64,000 bases of DNA from Cribrihabitans_A neustonicus (GTDB taxonomy: Bacteria; Pseudomonadota; Alphaproteobacteria; Rhodobacterales; Rhodobacteraceae): NCBI RefSeq assembly GCF_048820895.1, contig NZ_JBMERQ010000003.1, positions 62,001-126,000 of the forward strand, given 5' to 3'. Below the pieces are notes generated by a model, which saw only the letters and a program-made list of their open reading frames with translations, had not been told where the DNA came from and ran no database searches. The position numbers and the translations under genes are program-made. This document shows, one piece after another, positions 8,018-17,928 of the stretch. Numbering within the stretch: the stretch's first letter is position 1; the number at the start of each line of letters is the position of its first letter.

Positions 8018-10344
8018 CAATCGGCGGTGAGCAGCGGCGGCTTGTTGCCCGAGATCTGCGGGCTGCCCGGCCCTTCGAGCCGCAGGTCCAGTTTACCGTC
8101 CTTGATGCCGACCTTGACGATGCCGCCCTTGGTGAGCTTGCCGAACAGCAGCTCTTCCGCCAGCGGTTTCTTGATGTGCTCCTGGATGACCCGGCCCAGC
8201 GGGCGCGCGCCCATCTTGTCGTCGTAGCCCTTGTCGGCCAGCCACTCGGCCGCCTTGCGGGTGAGCTCGATCGAAACGTTGCGGTCCATCAGCTGCGCTT
8301 CGAGCTGCAGGACGAATTTCTCGACCACCTGCAGGATCACCTCTTTCGGCAGCGGCGCGAAGGAGATCACCGCATCGAGGCGGTTTCGGAACTCCGGCGT
8401 GAAGGTGCGTTCGATCGCGGCGGTGTCCTCGCCCTCGCGGCGGTCGCGGCCGAAGCCGATGGCGGCCTTCGCCATGTCGGAGGCGCCCGCGTTGGAGGTC
8501 ATGATCAGGATCACGTTGCGGAAGTTCACCGTGCGGCCGTTGTGATCGGTCAGCTGGCCGTTGTCCATCACCTGCAGCAGGATGTTGTAGACATCGGGGT
8601 GCGCCTTCTCGATCTCATCGAGCAGCAGCACGCAGTGCGGGTGCTGGTCGACGCCATCGGTCAGGAGGCCGCCCTGGTCGAAGCCGACGTAGCCCGGAGG
8701 CGCGCCGATCAGGCGGGAGACCGCGTGTTTCTCCATGTACTCCGACATGTCGAAGCGCAGCAGTTCCACGCCCAGCTGGTCGGCCAGCTGTTTGGCGACC
8801 TCTGTCTTGCCGACGCCGGTGGGGCCTGCAAAGAGGTAATTGCCGATCGGTTTCTCCGGCTCCCGCAGGCCTGCGCGGGCCAGTTTGATTGCGCTCGACA
8901 GGGCGGTGATCGCCGCGTCCTGGCCGAAGACCACGCGTTTCAGCGAGTTTTCCAAGTCCTTCAGCACTTCGGCATCGTCCTTGGAGACGCTTTTGGGCGG
9001 GATCCGGGCGATCTTGGCGACCACGGCCTCGATCTCCTTGACACCGATGGTCTTGCGGCGCTTGCTCTCGATGATCAGGTGCTGCGCGGCACCGGCCTCG
9101 TCGATCACGTCGATGGCCTTGTCCGGCAGCTTGCGGTCGTTGATGTAGCGCGCCGACAGCTCCACCGCGGTTTTGATCGCGTCGCCGGTGAACTTGATGC
9201 CGTGGTGCTCCTCGAAATAGGGCTTGAGGCCCTTCAGGATCTCGATGGAATCCTCCACCGACGGCTCGTTCACGTCGATCTTCTGGAACCGGCGGGACAG
9301 GGCACGGTCCTTTTCGAAGTGCTGGCGGAACTCCTTGTAGGTTGTGGAGCCCATAGTGCGCAGCTTGCCCCCCTGCAGCGCGGGCTTCAGCAGGTTGGAG
9401 GCATCCATCGCGCCGCCCGAGGTGGCGCCTGCGCCGATGACGGTGTGGATCTCGTCGATGAAGAGCACCGCGTCGGGGTGATCCTCCAGCTCGGAGACCA
9501 CGGCCTTCAGGCGTTCCTCGAAGTCGCCGCGGTAGCGGGTGCCGGCAAGCAGCGCGCCCATATCGAGCGAGAAGATCGTGGTCTGCGACAGCACCGCCGG
9601 CACCTCGCCCTGGACAATCTTGCGGGCCAGGCCCTCGGCGATGGCGGTCTTGCCGACGCCGGGGTCGCCCACCAAAAGCGGGTTGTTCTTGCGGCGGCGG
9701 CACAGCACCTGGATGCAGCGCTCCACCTCCGGCTCGCGGCCGATCAGCGGGTCGATGTCGCCGTCGCGGGACTTGGCGTTGAGGTCGACGCAGTATTTCG
9801 CCAGCGCGCTTTCCTTCTTTTCGCCGTCCGCGGAGGGGGAAGAAACGGTCTCCTCCTCGGTGTCCTGGGCGCCGGAGACGGGACGCGCCTCGCCAAAGGC
9901 CGGGTCCTTGGCGACGCCATGGGCGATGAAGTTCACCGCGTCATAGCGGGTCATCTCCTGGTCCTGCAGGAAGTAGGCGGCATCGCTTTCGCGTTCGGCA
10001 AAGATCGCAACCAGCACGTTGGCGCCCGTTACCTCAGTACGGCCGGAGCTCTGCACGTGAATCGCGGCGCGCTGGATTACCCGCTGGAAGGCGGCGGTCG
10101 GCACGGCTTCCGAGCCGTCGATGTCGGTGACGAGGTTGGAGAGGTCCTCATCCACAAATTCCACCAGGGATGAGCGCAATTCGGACAGATCGACGCTGCA
10201 GGCACGCATCACGCGGGCGGCGTCGGGCTCCTCGATCAGGGCCAGGAGCAGGTGCTCCAGGGTTGCAAATTCGTGACGGCGTTCATTCGCCAGCGCCAGC
10301 GCTGCGTGAATGGCCTGTTCCAGGGTGCTCGAGAATGAAGGCAC
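8017..10344 (-). CDS. clpA: ATP-dependent Clp protease ATP-binding subunit ClpA
   Basis: A 775-residue AAA+ unfoldase that feeds substrates to ClpP. Order of domains: two Clp-N repeats (residues 1-145), a linker, AAA module 1 with Walker A GDPGVGKTA (about 225) and Walker B VLFIDEIHT, then AAA module 2 with GPTGVGKTE (about 500), VLLLDEIEKAH, and the ClpP-docking loop IGFG (about 617). The absence of a ClpB middle coil and the presence of the IGF loop separate it from ClpB. No clpS is adjacent. The stop overlaps the ATG of the M23 gene. The 189-base upstream region contains inverted repeats described separately. Confidence 0.97.
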   Translation of the reverse strand: MPSFSSTLEQAIHAALALANERRHEFATLEHLLLALIEEPDAARVMRACSVDLSELRSSLVEFVDEDLSNLVTDIDGSEAVPTAAFQRVIQRAAIHVQSSGRTEVTGANVLVAIFAERESDAAYFLQDQEMTRYDAVNFIAHGVAKDPAFGEARPVSGAQDTEEETVSSPSADGEKKESALAKYCVDLNAKSRDGDIDPLIGREPEVERCIQVLCRRRKNNPLLVGDPGVGKTAIAEGLARKIVQGEVPAVLSQTTIFSLDMGALLAGTRYRGDFEERLKAVVSELEDHPDAVLFIDEIHTVIGAGATSGGAMDASNLLKPALQGGKLRTMGSTTYKEFRQHFEKDRALSRRFQKIDVNEPSVEDSIEILKGLKPYFEEHHGIKFTGDAIKTAVELSARYINDRKLPDKAIDVIDEAGAAQHLIIESKRRKTIGVKEIEAVVAKIARIPPKSVSKDDAEVLKDLENSLKRVVFGQDAAITALSSAIKLARAGLREPEKPIGNYLFAGPTGVGKTEVAKQLADQLGVELLRFDMSEYMEKHAVSRLIGAPPGYVGFDQGGLLTDGVDQHPHCVLLLDEIEKAHPDVYNILLQVMDNGQLTDHNGRTVNFRNVILIMTSNAGASDMAKAAIGFGRDRREGEDTAAIERTFTPEFRNRLDAVISFAPLPKEVILQVVEKFVLQLEAQLMDRNVSIELTRKAAEWLADKGYDDKMGARPLGRVIQEHIKKPLAEELLFGKLTKGGIVKVGIKDGKLDLRLEGPGSPQISGNKPPLLTAD

Positions 10345-10383
10345 GGGCGTGCTCCTCTGATCTTGGGTTGGCCGGGCGCGGAG

Positions 10384-10439
10384 GGGTTAACCAAACCCCG
10401 CTCTTCAACCATCTGTCTATATTGTTAGAGTTTGGTTGA
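10384..10439. repeat. Inverted repeats in the clpA upstream region
   Basis: GGGGTT/AACCCC forms a small hairpin at 10384-10399. AACCAAAC (10389-10396) is repeated in inverse orientation as GTTTGGTT (10430-10437), and TCAACCA (10105-type arm at 10405-10411) matches TGGTTGA (10433-10439). The arms lie in the probable promoter or leader of clpA. They could be an operator or alternative leader hairpins; no regulator can be named. Confidence 0.4.
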
Positions 10440-10533
10440 TAGCGCGCCGGCTTCAAGGGCTTTTCTTCATTTTCGGGTCACAATTATTTATCGCGTAGCA
10501 GGCGCGGCGGTCGCTCCCGCGCCCGCGCCCGGG

Positions 10534-11301
10534 TCAGAAGTTGTCTTTACGCTTGCGGATTTCGGCGAAGACCGCCACGTCCTCAGCGCCTTCCATCCCC
10601 AATTCTGCTTTCAGTGCGGCGTTACCGGCACGCAGGAAGGGATTGGTGTCAAGCTCCAATTGCAGCTTGGAAGGCACGGTCGGGCGGCCTTCTGCGCGGG
10701 CTGCGCCGATGTCCTTGGCGCGTGCTTTCAGCGCCGCATTTCCGGGGTCGACCGCGAGGGCAAAGCGGGCGTTCGACTGGGTATACTCATGGCCCGAGTA
10801 CACAGTGGTTTCCGGCGGCAGCGCTGCGAGCCGTGTCAGGCTCTGCCACATCTGCTCCGGCGTGCCTTCGAACAGCCGGCCGCAGCCAAGTGCCATCAGG
10901 CTGTCGGCGGTGAACACTGCTTCGGCGCTGGGGATGTGGAAGGCGATATGGCCCACTGTGTGGCCGGAGACATCCATCACCCGAACTTCCTCGCCGAAAA
11001 GATCGAAGCTCTCGCCATCGCTCAGCTGTTTGTCGAGCGGCGGAAGCCGTGCCGCGTCAGCCGCCGCGCCAGCCACCTTGGCGCCATAGGTCGCGACCAG
11101 CCCGGCGGTGCCGTCCACGTGGTCCCAGTGGTGGTGGGTCAGCAGGATCCAGTCGAGCCCCCAGCCGCGGCGTTCAAGCTCGGCCCTGATGGCCGCGGTC
11201 TCAGGCGCGTCGACCAGCGCGGTGCGGCCGCTAGCGTTCTCGTGAATCAGGTAGGCGTAGTTGTCCGAAAGGCAGGGCAGGGTGACGATCTCAAGGGGCA
11301 T
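10534..11301 (-). CDS. gloB: Hydroxyacylglutathione hydrolase (glyoxalase II)
   Basis: A 255-residue metallo-beta-lactamase-fold enzyme that hydrolyses S-D-lactoylglutathione, completing methylglyoxal detoxification. The metal site is seen as LLTHHHWDHVDG (HxHxDH), followed by SGHTVGHI and SGHEYTQSNARFAL, the family's C-terminal signature with HEYT and asparagine. The C-terminal glutathione-binding helices end in EIRKRKDNF. ATG 11301 is preferred because AAGG lies nine bases upstream; ATG 11307 is too close to it. It is divergent from the methyltransferase gene (61 bases between starts). Confidence 0.95.
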   Translation of the reverse strand: MPLEIVTLPCLSDNYAYLIHENASGRTALVDAPETAAIRAELERRGWGLDWILLTHHHWDHVDGTAGLVATYGAKVAGAAADAARLPPLDKQLSDGESFDLFGEEVRVMDVSGHTVGHIAFHIPSAEAVFTADSLMALGCGRLFEGTPEQMWQSLTRLAALPPETTVYSGHEYTQSNARFALAVDPGNAALKARAKDIGAARAEGRPTVPSKLQLELDTNPFLRAGNAALKAELGMEGAEDVAVFAEIRKRKDNF

Positions 11302-11362
11302 GGTCATTCGCCTTATCATTGCTAAACTGCCGCCAGATTGGCCGAAGCAGCAGGCGCCCGCA

Positions 11363-12109
11363 ATGCATCTGGACGTGCAGGATTTGAGGAACTTCTATTA
11401 CCGCAGCACGCTGGGCCGGGCGGCGCAGGCCTCGATCCGCGGCCGCCTGCAGGAGCTCTGGCCCAAGGCCGAGGGTCAGACGGTGGCGGGGTTCGGCTTT
11501 GCTGCGCCTCTGCTCAGACCCTATCTGGCCGATGCGCGCCGGGTGATAGCGCTGATGCCGGCGCCGCAGGGAGTGATGCAGTGGCCTGCGGGAATGCCCA
11601 ATGTCTCCGTGCTCTGCGAGGAAACCGACTGGCCGCTGGATACCGGCCGCGTCGACCGGCTGGTGCTCCTGCACGGGCTGGAGACCTCCGAGCGGCCCTC
11701 GCGTCTTCTGGAGGAATGCTGGCGGGTGCTGGGGCCGGGCGGCCGCGCCATTTTCATCGTGCCGAACCGGGCGGGGTTCTGGGCCCGCTCGGATCTCACA
11801 CCTTTTGGCTACGGGCGGCCCTACACGCTGCGCCAGCTGGAGGGCCAGCTGCGCCAGCACCAGTTCGCGATCGAGCAGCATACCGCGGCGCTCTACCGGC
11901 TGCCGAGCCACCGCCGCTTCTGGCTGAAGTCCGGCCCGCTGCTCGAGCGCATGGGCCGCAAGCTGCCCGCGATGCTGGCGGGCGGCGTATTCATGGTGGA
12001 AGTGAGCAAGCAGACCTACCCGACAAGCGGCCACATGACGCGCCGCAAGACGCCGAGCCGGATCCGGGTGCTGGAGGGGCTCTCCAACCCCTTGCCGGAA
12101 CCGGTTTGA
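11363..12109 (+). CDS. Class I SAM-dependent methyltransferase-like protein
   Basis: A 248-residue protein. The start MHLDVQDLRNFYYRSTLGR fits a conserved alphaproteobacterial family found beside gloB. Residues 35-125 have the Rossmann-type order: TVAGFGFAAPLLRPYL in place of the usual glycine-rich motif I, then DRLVLLHGLETSERPSRLLEECWRVLGPGGR, which is the motif IV-VI region of Methyltransf_11 proteins. Motif I is atypical (GFGFAAP rather than DxGxGxG), so SAM binding may differ. The C-terminal basic region is unassigned. The substrate is unknown. Confidence 0.75.
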   Translation: MHLDVQDLRNFYYRSTLGRAAQASIRGRLQELWPKAEGQTVAGFGFAAPLLRPYLADARRVIALMPAPQGVMQWPAGMPNVSVLCEETDWPLDTGRVDRLVLLHGLETSERPSRLLEECWRVLGPGGRAIFIVPNRAGFWARSDLTPFGYGRPYTLRQLEGQLRQHQFAIEQHTAALYRLPSHRRFWLKSGPLLERMGRKLPAMLAGGVFMVEVSKQTYPTSGHMTRRKTPSRIRVLEGLSNPLPEPV

Positions 12110-12492
12110 TCGGGACCGTGCCGGTGCCAGCCGCGTGCGGGCTTCAGCCTATATATAAGGAGTGGCCCGCCGCCCGCCGCAGGCCGCGGATGGCGCAAAT
12201 GTGACAGTCTGGGGCGCCAAAGCGGCATTCCGGAATCGCCAAAACGACAGGTTGCCGCTGCGATTTTATTTTTCCGACTATGGCCAATCGGCCTCACTTT
12301 CCTTAACGCATTGAAATCGTTCGGAACAAGCTTGCGCCCGGAACCGTTATAGACAGTTGATAGGTCGGATTTGCTCTGCTAGACCCACGCTGATTTCAAT
12401 GCCCCGCCTTTTCGGGGGCTGTCACACGCCCCCGGACGCCGCCTTTCTCGAGGTGCGCGCACCGGGGCCATAATAATATCGGAAGGGTGGAC
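12110..12492. other. Intergenic leader before atpH
   Basis: This stretch of 383 bases has no credible protein gene. It holds a weak promoter-like pair, TTGATA (12357-12362) and TAGACC (12380-12385) with 17 bases between. Two competing stems follow: CCCCG (12402-12406) can pair with CGGGG (12413-12417), or CGGGGGC (12413-12419) with GCCCCCG (12428-12434). The region probably carries the atp promoter and untranslated leader. The AT-rich part at 12260-12300 is unexplained. Confidence 0.5.
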
Positions 12493-13053
12493 GTGTCCGA
12501 ACCAGCTTCGATTTCTGCAGGCATTGCTGCGCGCTATGCCACCGCGGTGTTCGACATCGCGGAAGAGAACAAGGCGCTCGACAGCCTTGAAACCAGCATC
12601 AATGACCTGGCAGCCGCGCTGGCTGACAGTGAAGACCTCCGCAGCCTGATCGCCTCGCCCCTGGTGTCGCGCGAAGAGCAGCGGGCCGCGATCACCGCCG
12701 TGGCGGACAAGATGGGCCTGGATTCCGTTCTGCGCAACACCCTGGCGCTGATGGCGGACAAACGCCGCCTGTTCGTTCTGCCCGCGCTGATCGAGGCGCT
12801 GCGCGCCCGCCTGGCTGCGGCCCGCGGCGAAATCACCGCCGAGGTGACCTCCGCCAAGGCGCTGACCAAGACCCAGAGCGAAAAGCTGGCTACGACCCTC
12901 GCCGAGCGTGTGGGCAAGAAAGTCACCATCAATGCAACCGTCGATGAAAGCATCATTGGCGGTCTCGTCGTAAAAGTGGGCTCGAAGATGATCGACAGCT
13001 CGATCCGCTCCAAGCTCAACTCCCTACAGAACGCAATGAAAGAGGTCGGATAA
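12493..13053 (+). CDS. atpH: F1F0 ATP synthase subunit delta
   Basis: A 186-residue stator subunit linking F1 to the F0 b-subunits. I chose GTG 12493 because family members start MSEPASIS..GIAARYATAVFDIAEE; another GTG two codons upstream (12487) is in frame. GGAAGGG at 12481-12487 is the ribosome site. The C-terminal signature VDESIIGGLVVKVGSKMIDSS is near residues 150-170. It is the first gene of an F1-only operon; the F0 genes are not in this window, as is usual in Rhodobacterales. Confidence 0.96.
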   Translation: MSEPASISAGIAARYATAVFDIAEENKALDSLETSINDLAAALADSEDLRSLIASPLVSREEQRAAITAVADKMGLDSVLRNTLALMADKRRLFVLPALIEALRARLAAARGEITAEVTSAKALTKTQSEKLATTLAERVGKKVTINATVDESIIGGLVVKVGSKMIDSSIRSKLNSLQNAMKEVG

Positions 13054-14592
<1,539 letters not shown>

Positions 14593-14607
14593 GGAGAGAG
14601 ACGGGAC

Positions 14608-15483
14608 ATGCCATCTCTCAAGGACCTTAAGAACAGGATCGAGTCGGTCAAATCGACCCGCAAGATCACCAAAGCCATGCAAATGGTGGCCGCGGCGAAA
14701 CTTCGCCGCGCCCAGGAAGCTGCCGAGGATTCCCGGCCCTACGCCAAGCGGTTCAATGCCGTGATGGCGGGGCTGGCGGCCTCGGTCGGCGGCAGCGACA
14801 CTGCACCGAAGCTGCTTCGCGGCACCGGCAGCGACCAGGTTCACCTCCTGGTCGTGATGACTGCCGAGCGCGGCCTCTGCGGCGGCTTCAACTCGAACAT
14901 CGCCAAGCTGGCCCGCCAGAAGGCGAACGAGCTGAAGGGCGCGGGCAAGACGGTGAAGATCCTCACCGTCGGCAAGAAGGGCCGCGACGCCCTGAAGCGC
15001 GACCTGAGCGGTGATTTCGTCGGTCATGTGGACCTGAGCGAAGTGAAGCGCATCGGCTACGTCGACGCGCAGAAAATCGCCAGGGACATCCTGACCCGGT
15101 TCGACGCGGGCGAGTTCGACGTGGCGACGATCTTCTACTCGGAGTTTGTCAACGTCGTGACGCAGATCCCGACGGCGCAGCAGATCATTCCGGCCTCCTA
15201 CGACGAGAGCGAGGTGGAAGCCACCTCCGCGGTCTACGAGTACGAGCCGAGCGAAGAGCGGATCCTTGCGGACCTCTTGCCGCGCGGCGTGTCGACCCAG
15301 ATCTTCGCTGCCCTGCTGGAAAACGGCGCCTCCGAACAGGGCGCCCGGATGAGCGCGATGGACAACGCCACCCGCAACGCGGGCGAGATGATCGACAAGC
15401 TGACCATCCAGTACAACCGCTCCCGCCAGGCCGTGATCACCAACGAGCTGATTGAAATCATTTCGGGCGCCGAGGCGCTCTAA
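14608..15483 (+). CDS. atpG: F1F0 ATP synthase subunit gamma
   Basis: The 291-residue central rotor shaft of F1. The N-terminal helix reads SLKDLKNRIESVKSTRKITK, followed by AMQMVAAAKLRRAQ. The Rossmann-like middle has TAERGLCGGFNSNI. The C-terminal signature NGASEQGARMSAMDNATRNAGEM (split around residue 235-258) and the terminal helix ending IEIISGAEAL are intact. It lies 15 bases after atpA, with AAGGAGAG as ribosome site. Confidence 0.98.
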   Translation: MPSLKDLKNRIESVKSTRKITKAMQMVAAAKLRRAQEAAEDSRPYAKRFNAVMAGLAASVGGSDTAPKLLRGTGSDQVHLLVVMTAERGLCGGFNSNIAKLARQKANELKGAGKTVKILTVGKKGRDALKRDLSGDFVGHVDLSEVKRIGYVDAQKIARDILTRFDAGEFDVATIFYSEFVNVVTQIPTAQQIIPASYDESEVEATSAVYEYEPSEERILADLLPRGVSTQIFAALLENGASEQGARMSAMDNATRNAGEMIDKLTIQYNRSRQAVITNELIEIISGAEAL

Positions 15484-15505
15484 GAGACAACCCGGAGACC
15501 AACAA

Positions 15506-16930
15506 ATGGCACAAGCTAAAGGCAAGGTGACCCAGATCATCGGCGCCGTTGTGGACGTCCAGTTCGACGACCACCTGCCCGCAATTCTGAACGCGCTGAA
15601 CACCGACAACCACGGCAAGACGCTGGTTCTGGAAGTGTCCCAGCACCTCGGCGAAAACACCGTCCGCTGCATCGCAATGGACGCAACCGAAGGTCTGGTG
15701 CGCGGCCAGGAAGTGACCGACACCGGCGCGCCGATCTCGATCCCGGTCGGCAATGCCACCCTGGGCCGCATCCTGAACGTCGTGGGTGAGCCCGTCGACG
15801 AGCAGGGCCCGGTCAACGCGTCCGAGACCCGTCCGATTCACGCTGAAGCGCCTGAGTTCAACGAGCAGTCCACCGAGTCGGAAATCCTGGTGACCGGCAT
15901 CAAGGTGATCGACCTTCTGGCGCCTTACTCCAAAGGCGGCAAGATCGGCCTGTTCGGCGGCGCCGGCGTGGGCAAGACCGTTCTCATCATGGAACTGATC
16001 AACAACATCGCAAAGGTGCACTCGGGTTACTCCGTGTTCGCCGGTGTGGGGGAGCGGACCCGCGAAGGGAACGACCTCTACCACGAGATGATCGAATCCA
16101 ACGTGATCAAGCCGGACAACCTCGAAGAGTCGCAGGTGGCTCTGGTTTACGGCCAGATGAACGAGCCTCCGGGGGCCCGTGCCCGCGTGGCGCTGACCGG
16201 CCTGACCCTGGCGGAACAGTTCCGCGACCAGTCCGGCACCGACGTTCTGTTCTTCGTCGACAACATCTTCCGCTTCACCCAAGCGGGTTCGGAAGTGTCG
16301 GCTCTGCTCGGCCGTATTCCTTCGGCGGTGGGCTACCAGCCGACCCTGGCGACCGACATGGGCGCGATGCAGGAACGCATTACCTCCACCAAGAACGGCT
16401 CGATCACCTCGATCCAGGCCGTCTACGTTCCCGCGGACGACCTTACCGACCCGGCACCGGCAACCACCTTTGCCCACCTGGACGCAACCACCGTTCTCAA
16501 CCGTGCGATCTCCGAACTGGGCATCTACCCGGCCGTGGACCCGCTGGACTCCACTTCGCGTCTGATGGATCCGGCAATCGTGGGCGAAGAGCACTATAAG
16601 GTTGCTTCCGACGTTCAGCAGATCCTCCAGCGCTACAAGTCGCTGCAGGACATCATCGCCATCCTCGGCATGGACGAACTGTCGGAAGAGGACAAGCTGA
16701 CCGTTGCGCGCGCGCGTAAGATCCAGCGTTTCCTGTCCCAGCCGTTCGACGTGGCGAAGGTGTTCACCGGTTCGGACGGTGTGCAGGTGCCGCTGGAAGA
16801 TACAATCTCCTCCTTCAAGGCGGTTGTGGCCGGCGAATACGACCATCTGCCGGAAGGTGCCTTCTACATGGTGGGCGGCATCGACGAGGTGAAAGCCAAA
16901 GCCGAGAAGATGGCAGCGGAAGCCGCCTAA
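15506..16930 (+). CDS. atpD: F1F0 ATP synthase subunit beta
   Basis: The 474-residue catalytic subunit of F1. It has Walker A GGAGVGKTV (about 150), the catalytic GERTREGND region, Walker B VLFFVDNIFRF (about 245) and the PSAVGYQPTLATDMG segment. ATG 15506 (MAQAKGKVTQIIGAVVDVQF) with CGGAGA upstream is preferred over a start 54 bases earlier inside atpG. Confidence 0.98.
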   Translation: MAQAKGKVTQIIGAVVDVQFDDHLPAILNALNTDNHGKTLVLEVSQHLGENTVRCIAMDATEGLVRGQEVTDTGAPISIPVGNATLGRILNVVGEPVDEQGPVNASETRPIHAEAPEFNEQSTESEILVTGIKVIDLLAPYSKGGKIGLFGGAGVGKTVLIMELINNIAKVHSGYSVFAGVGERTREGNDLYHEMIESNVIKPDNLEESQVALVYGQMNEPPGARARVALTGLTLAEQFRDQSGTDVLFFVDNIFRFTQAGSEVSALLGRIPSAVGYQPTLATDMGAMQERITSTKNGSITSIQAVYVPADDLTDPAPATTFAHLDATTVLNRAISELGIYPAVDPLDSTSRLMDPAIVGEEHYKVASDVQQILQRYKSLQDIIAILGMDELSEEDKLTVARARKIQRFLSQPFDVAKVFTGSDGVQVPLEDTISSFKAVVAGEYDHLPEGAFYMVGGIDEVKAKAEKMAAEAA

Positions 16931-16987
16931 GCACGGATTTTTCCCCGCGCCGCCCGCGGTGCGGGGGAACCCCGAAAGGAGGCCCCA

Positions 16988-17401
16988 ATGGCACAAACGA
17001 TGCAATTCGATCTCGTGAGCCCTGAGCGGAGCCTTGCTTCGCAGCAGGCGAGCGCGGTTCTGATCCCTGGCTCCGAGGGTGACATGACGGCGATGCCCAT
17101 GCATGCGCCGACCATCACCACCCTGCGCCCCGGCGTCCTGAAGGTCGAAAGCCCCGAAGGCAACGCGGAATATCTGGTCACCGGCGGCTTTGCAGAGATC
17201 GCAGGCGACAGCCTCTCGGTTCTGGCCGAGCGCGCGATCCCGATGAGCGAGCTGACCCGCGAGCAGCTCGACGAGCTGATCGAGGAAGCCCGCGAGATGT
17301 ACAAGACCGCGAAAGAGGAAGACCAGCCGCACGGCCTGGTGGAGGATGCAGCCAAACTGCTCGCAGATATGGAAGCCCTGGGCACCCATATGGCGATCTG
17401 A
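16988..17401 (+). CDS. atpC: F1F0 ATP synthase subunit epsilon
   Basis: The 137-residue regulatory F1 subunit. The N-terminal beta domain carries MQFDLVSPERSLAS and ITTLRPGVLKV, and AEYLVTGGFAEI is the usual middle motif. The C-terminal inhibitory helices (about 90-137) are present but of modest length. AAAGGAGG is the ribosome site. It is the last gene of the atp operon and is followed by a strong terminator. Confidence 0.96.
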   Translation: MAQTMQFDLVSPERSLASQQASAVLIPGSEGDMTAMPMHAPTITTLRPGVLKVESPEGNAEYLVTGGFAEIAGDSLSVLAERAIPMSELTREQLDELIEEAREMYKTAKEEDQPHGLVEDAAKLLADMEALGTHMAI

Positions 17402-17430
17402 TCCGGTTCCCGGACCAGCGGAATGGAAAC

Positions 17431-17457
17431 CGGCGCCCTTCGGGGCGCCGTTTTTTT
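17431..17457 (+). terminator. Rho-independent terminator of atpHAGDC
   Basis: CGGCGCCC and GGGGCGCCG pair around a TTC-type loop and are followed by seven T residues. It lies 30 bases after the atpC stop. Confidence 0.93.
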
Positions 17458-17569
17458 GTGGCCCGGCGGCATCGGCCTGCGGTTGCCTGTGCGGCGTGGC
17501 GTTCTGGCTGTGGTGTTCGGCCGGACTTTGGCTAGCCTGTGAAAAAGACGGCAGGCCAAGGGACAGATG

Positions 17570-17920
17570 ATGAAGCGGCTGCGTAACCCCCGCACCGGTA
17601 TTGATCAGGGCGATACGGAAGTATTTTCCGATTTCGAACAGGGCGGCAGCATGTGGACGGGTGAAGGCCTGCGCGAGCGCCGAAAAGAAGTGTGCTTTTC
17701 CGAGGCTTTCGCCACCCCGCCGGCAGTGCACCTCTCGCCTTCGATGTGGGACATGCAGTCCTCCGCGCCGGTCCGCGGCGAGCTGGTGGCGGCCAATATC
17801 ACCTGTGAAAGCTTCGAGATCGTCTTCCGCACCTGGTCCGACAGCCGTGCCGCGCGCCTGCGCGCAAGCTGGCTGGCGATCGGTGATCTGCCGTTCGACG
17901 ACGACTGGCAGATCGATTGA
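17570..17920 (+). CDS. H-type lectin domain protein
   Basis: A 116-residue protein whose C-terminal half matches the H_lectin domain of snail agglutinins and discoidins. The pattern is VCFSEAFATPPAVHLSPS (about 41-58), then AANITCESFEIVFRTWSD (about 76-93) and RLRASWLAIGDLP. The TW..S...R..ASWLAIG core is the domain signature. No signal peptide is evident, so export is unclear. ATG 17570 is six bases after AAGGGA; an ATG one codon upstream is also possible. It follows the atp terminator, so it needs its own promoter, and it ends eight bases from the convergent sensor kinase. Carbohydrate binding is inferred from the fold only. Confidence 0.8.
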   Translation: MKRLRNPRTGIDQGDTEVFSDFEQGGSMWTGEGLRERRKEVCFSEAFATPPAVHLSPSMWDMQSSAPVRGELVAANITCESFEIVFRTWSDSRAARLRASWLAIGDLPFDDDWQID

Positions 17921-17928
17921 GGCGGCGG

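Noticed and set aside
8176..10173. 665-codon plus-strand frame opposite clpA
   Set aside because: It is the complement of a clear clpA gene with no recognisable domain or ribosome site.
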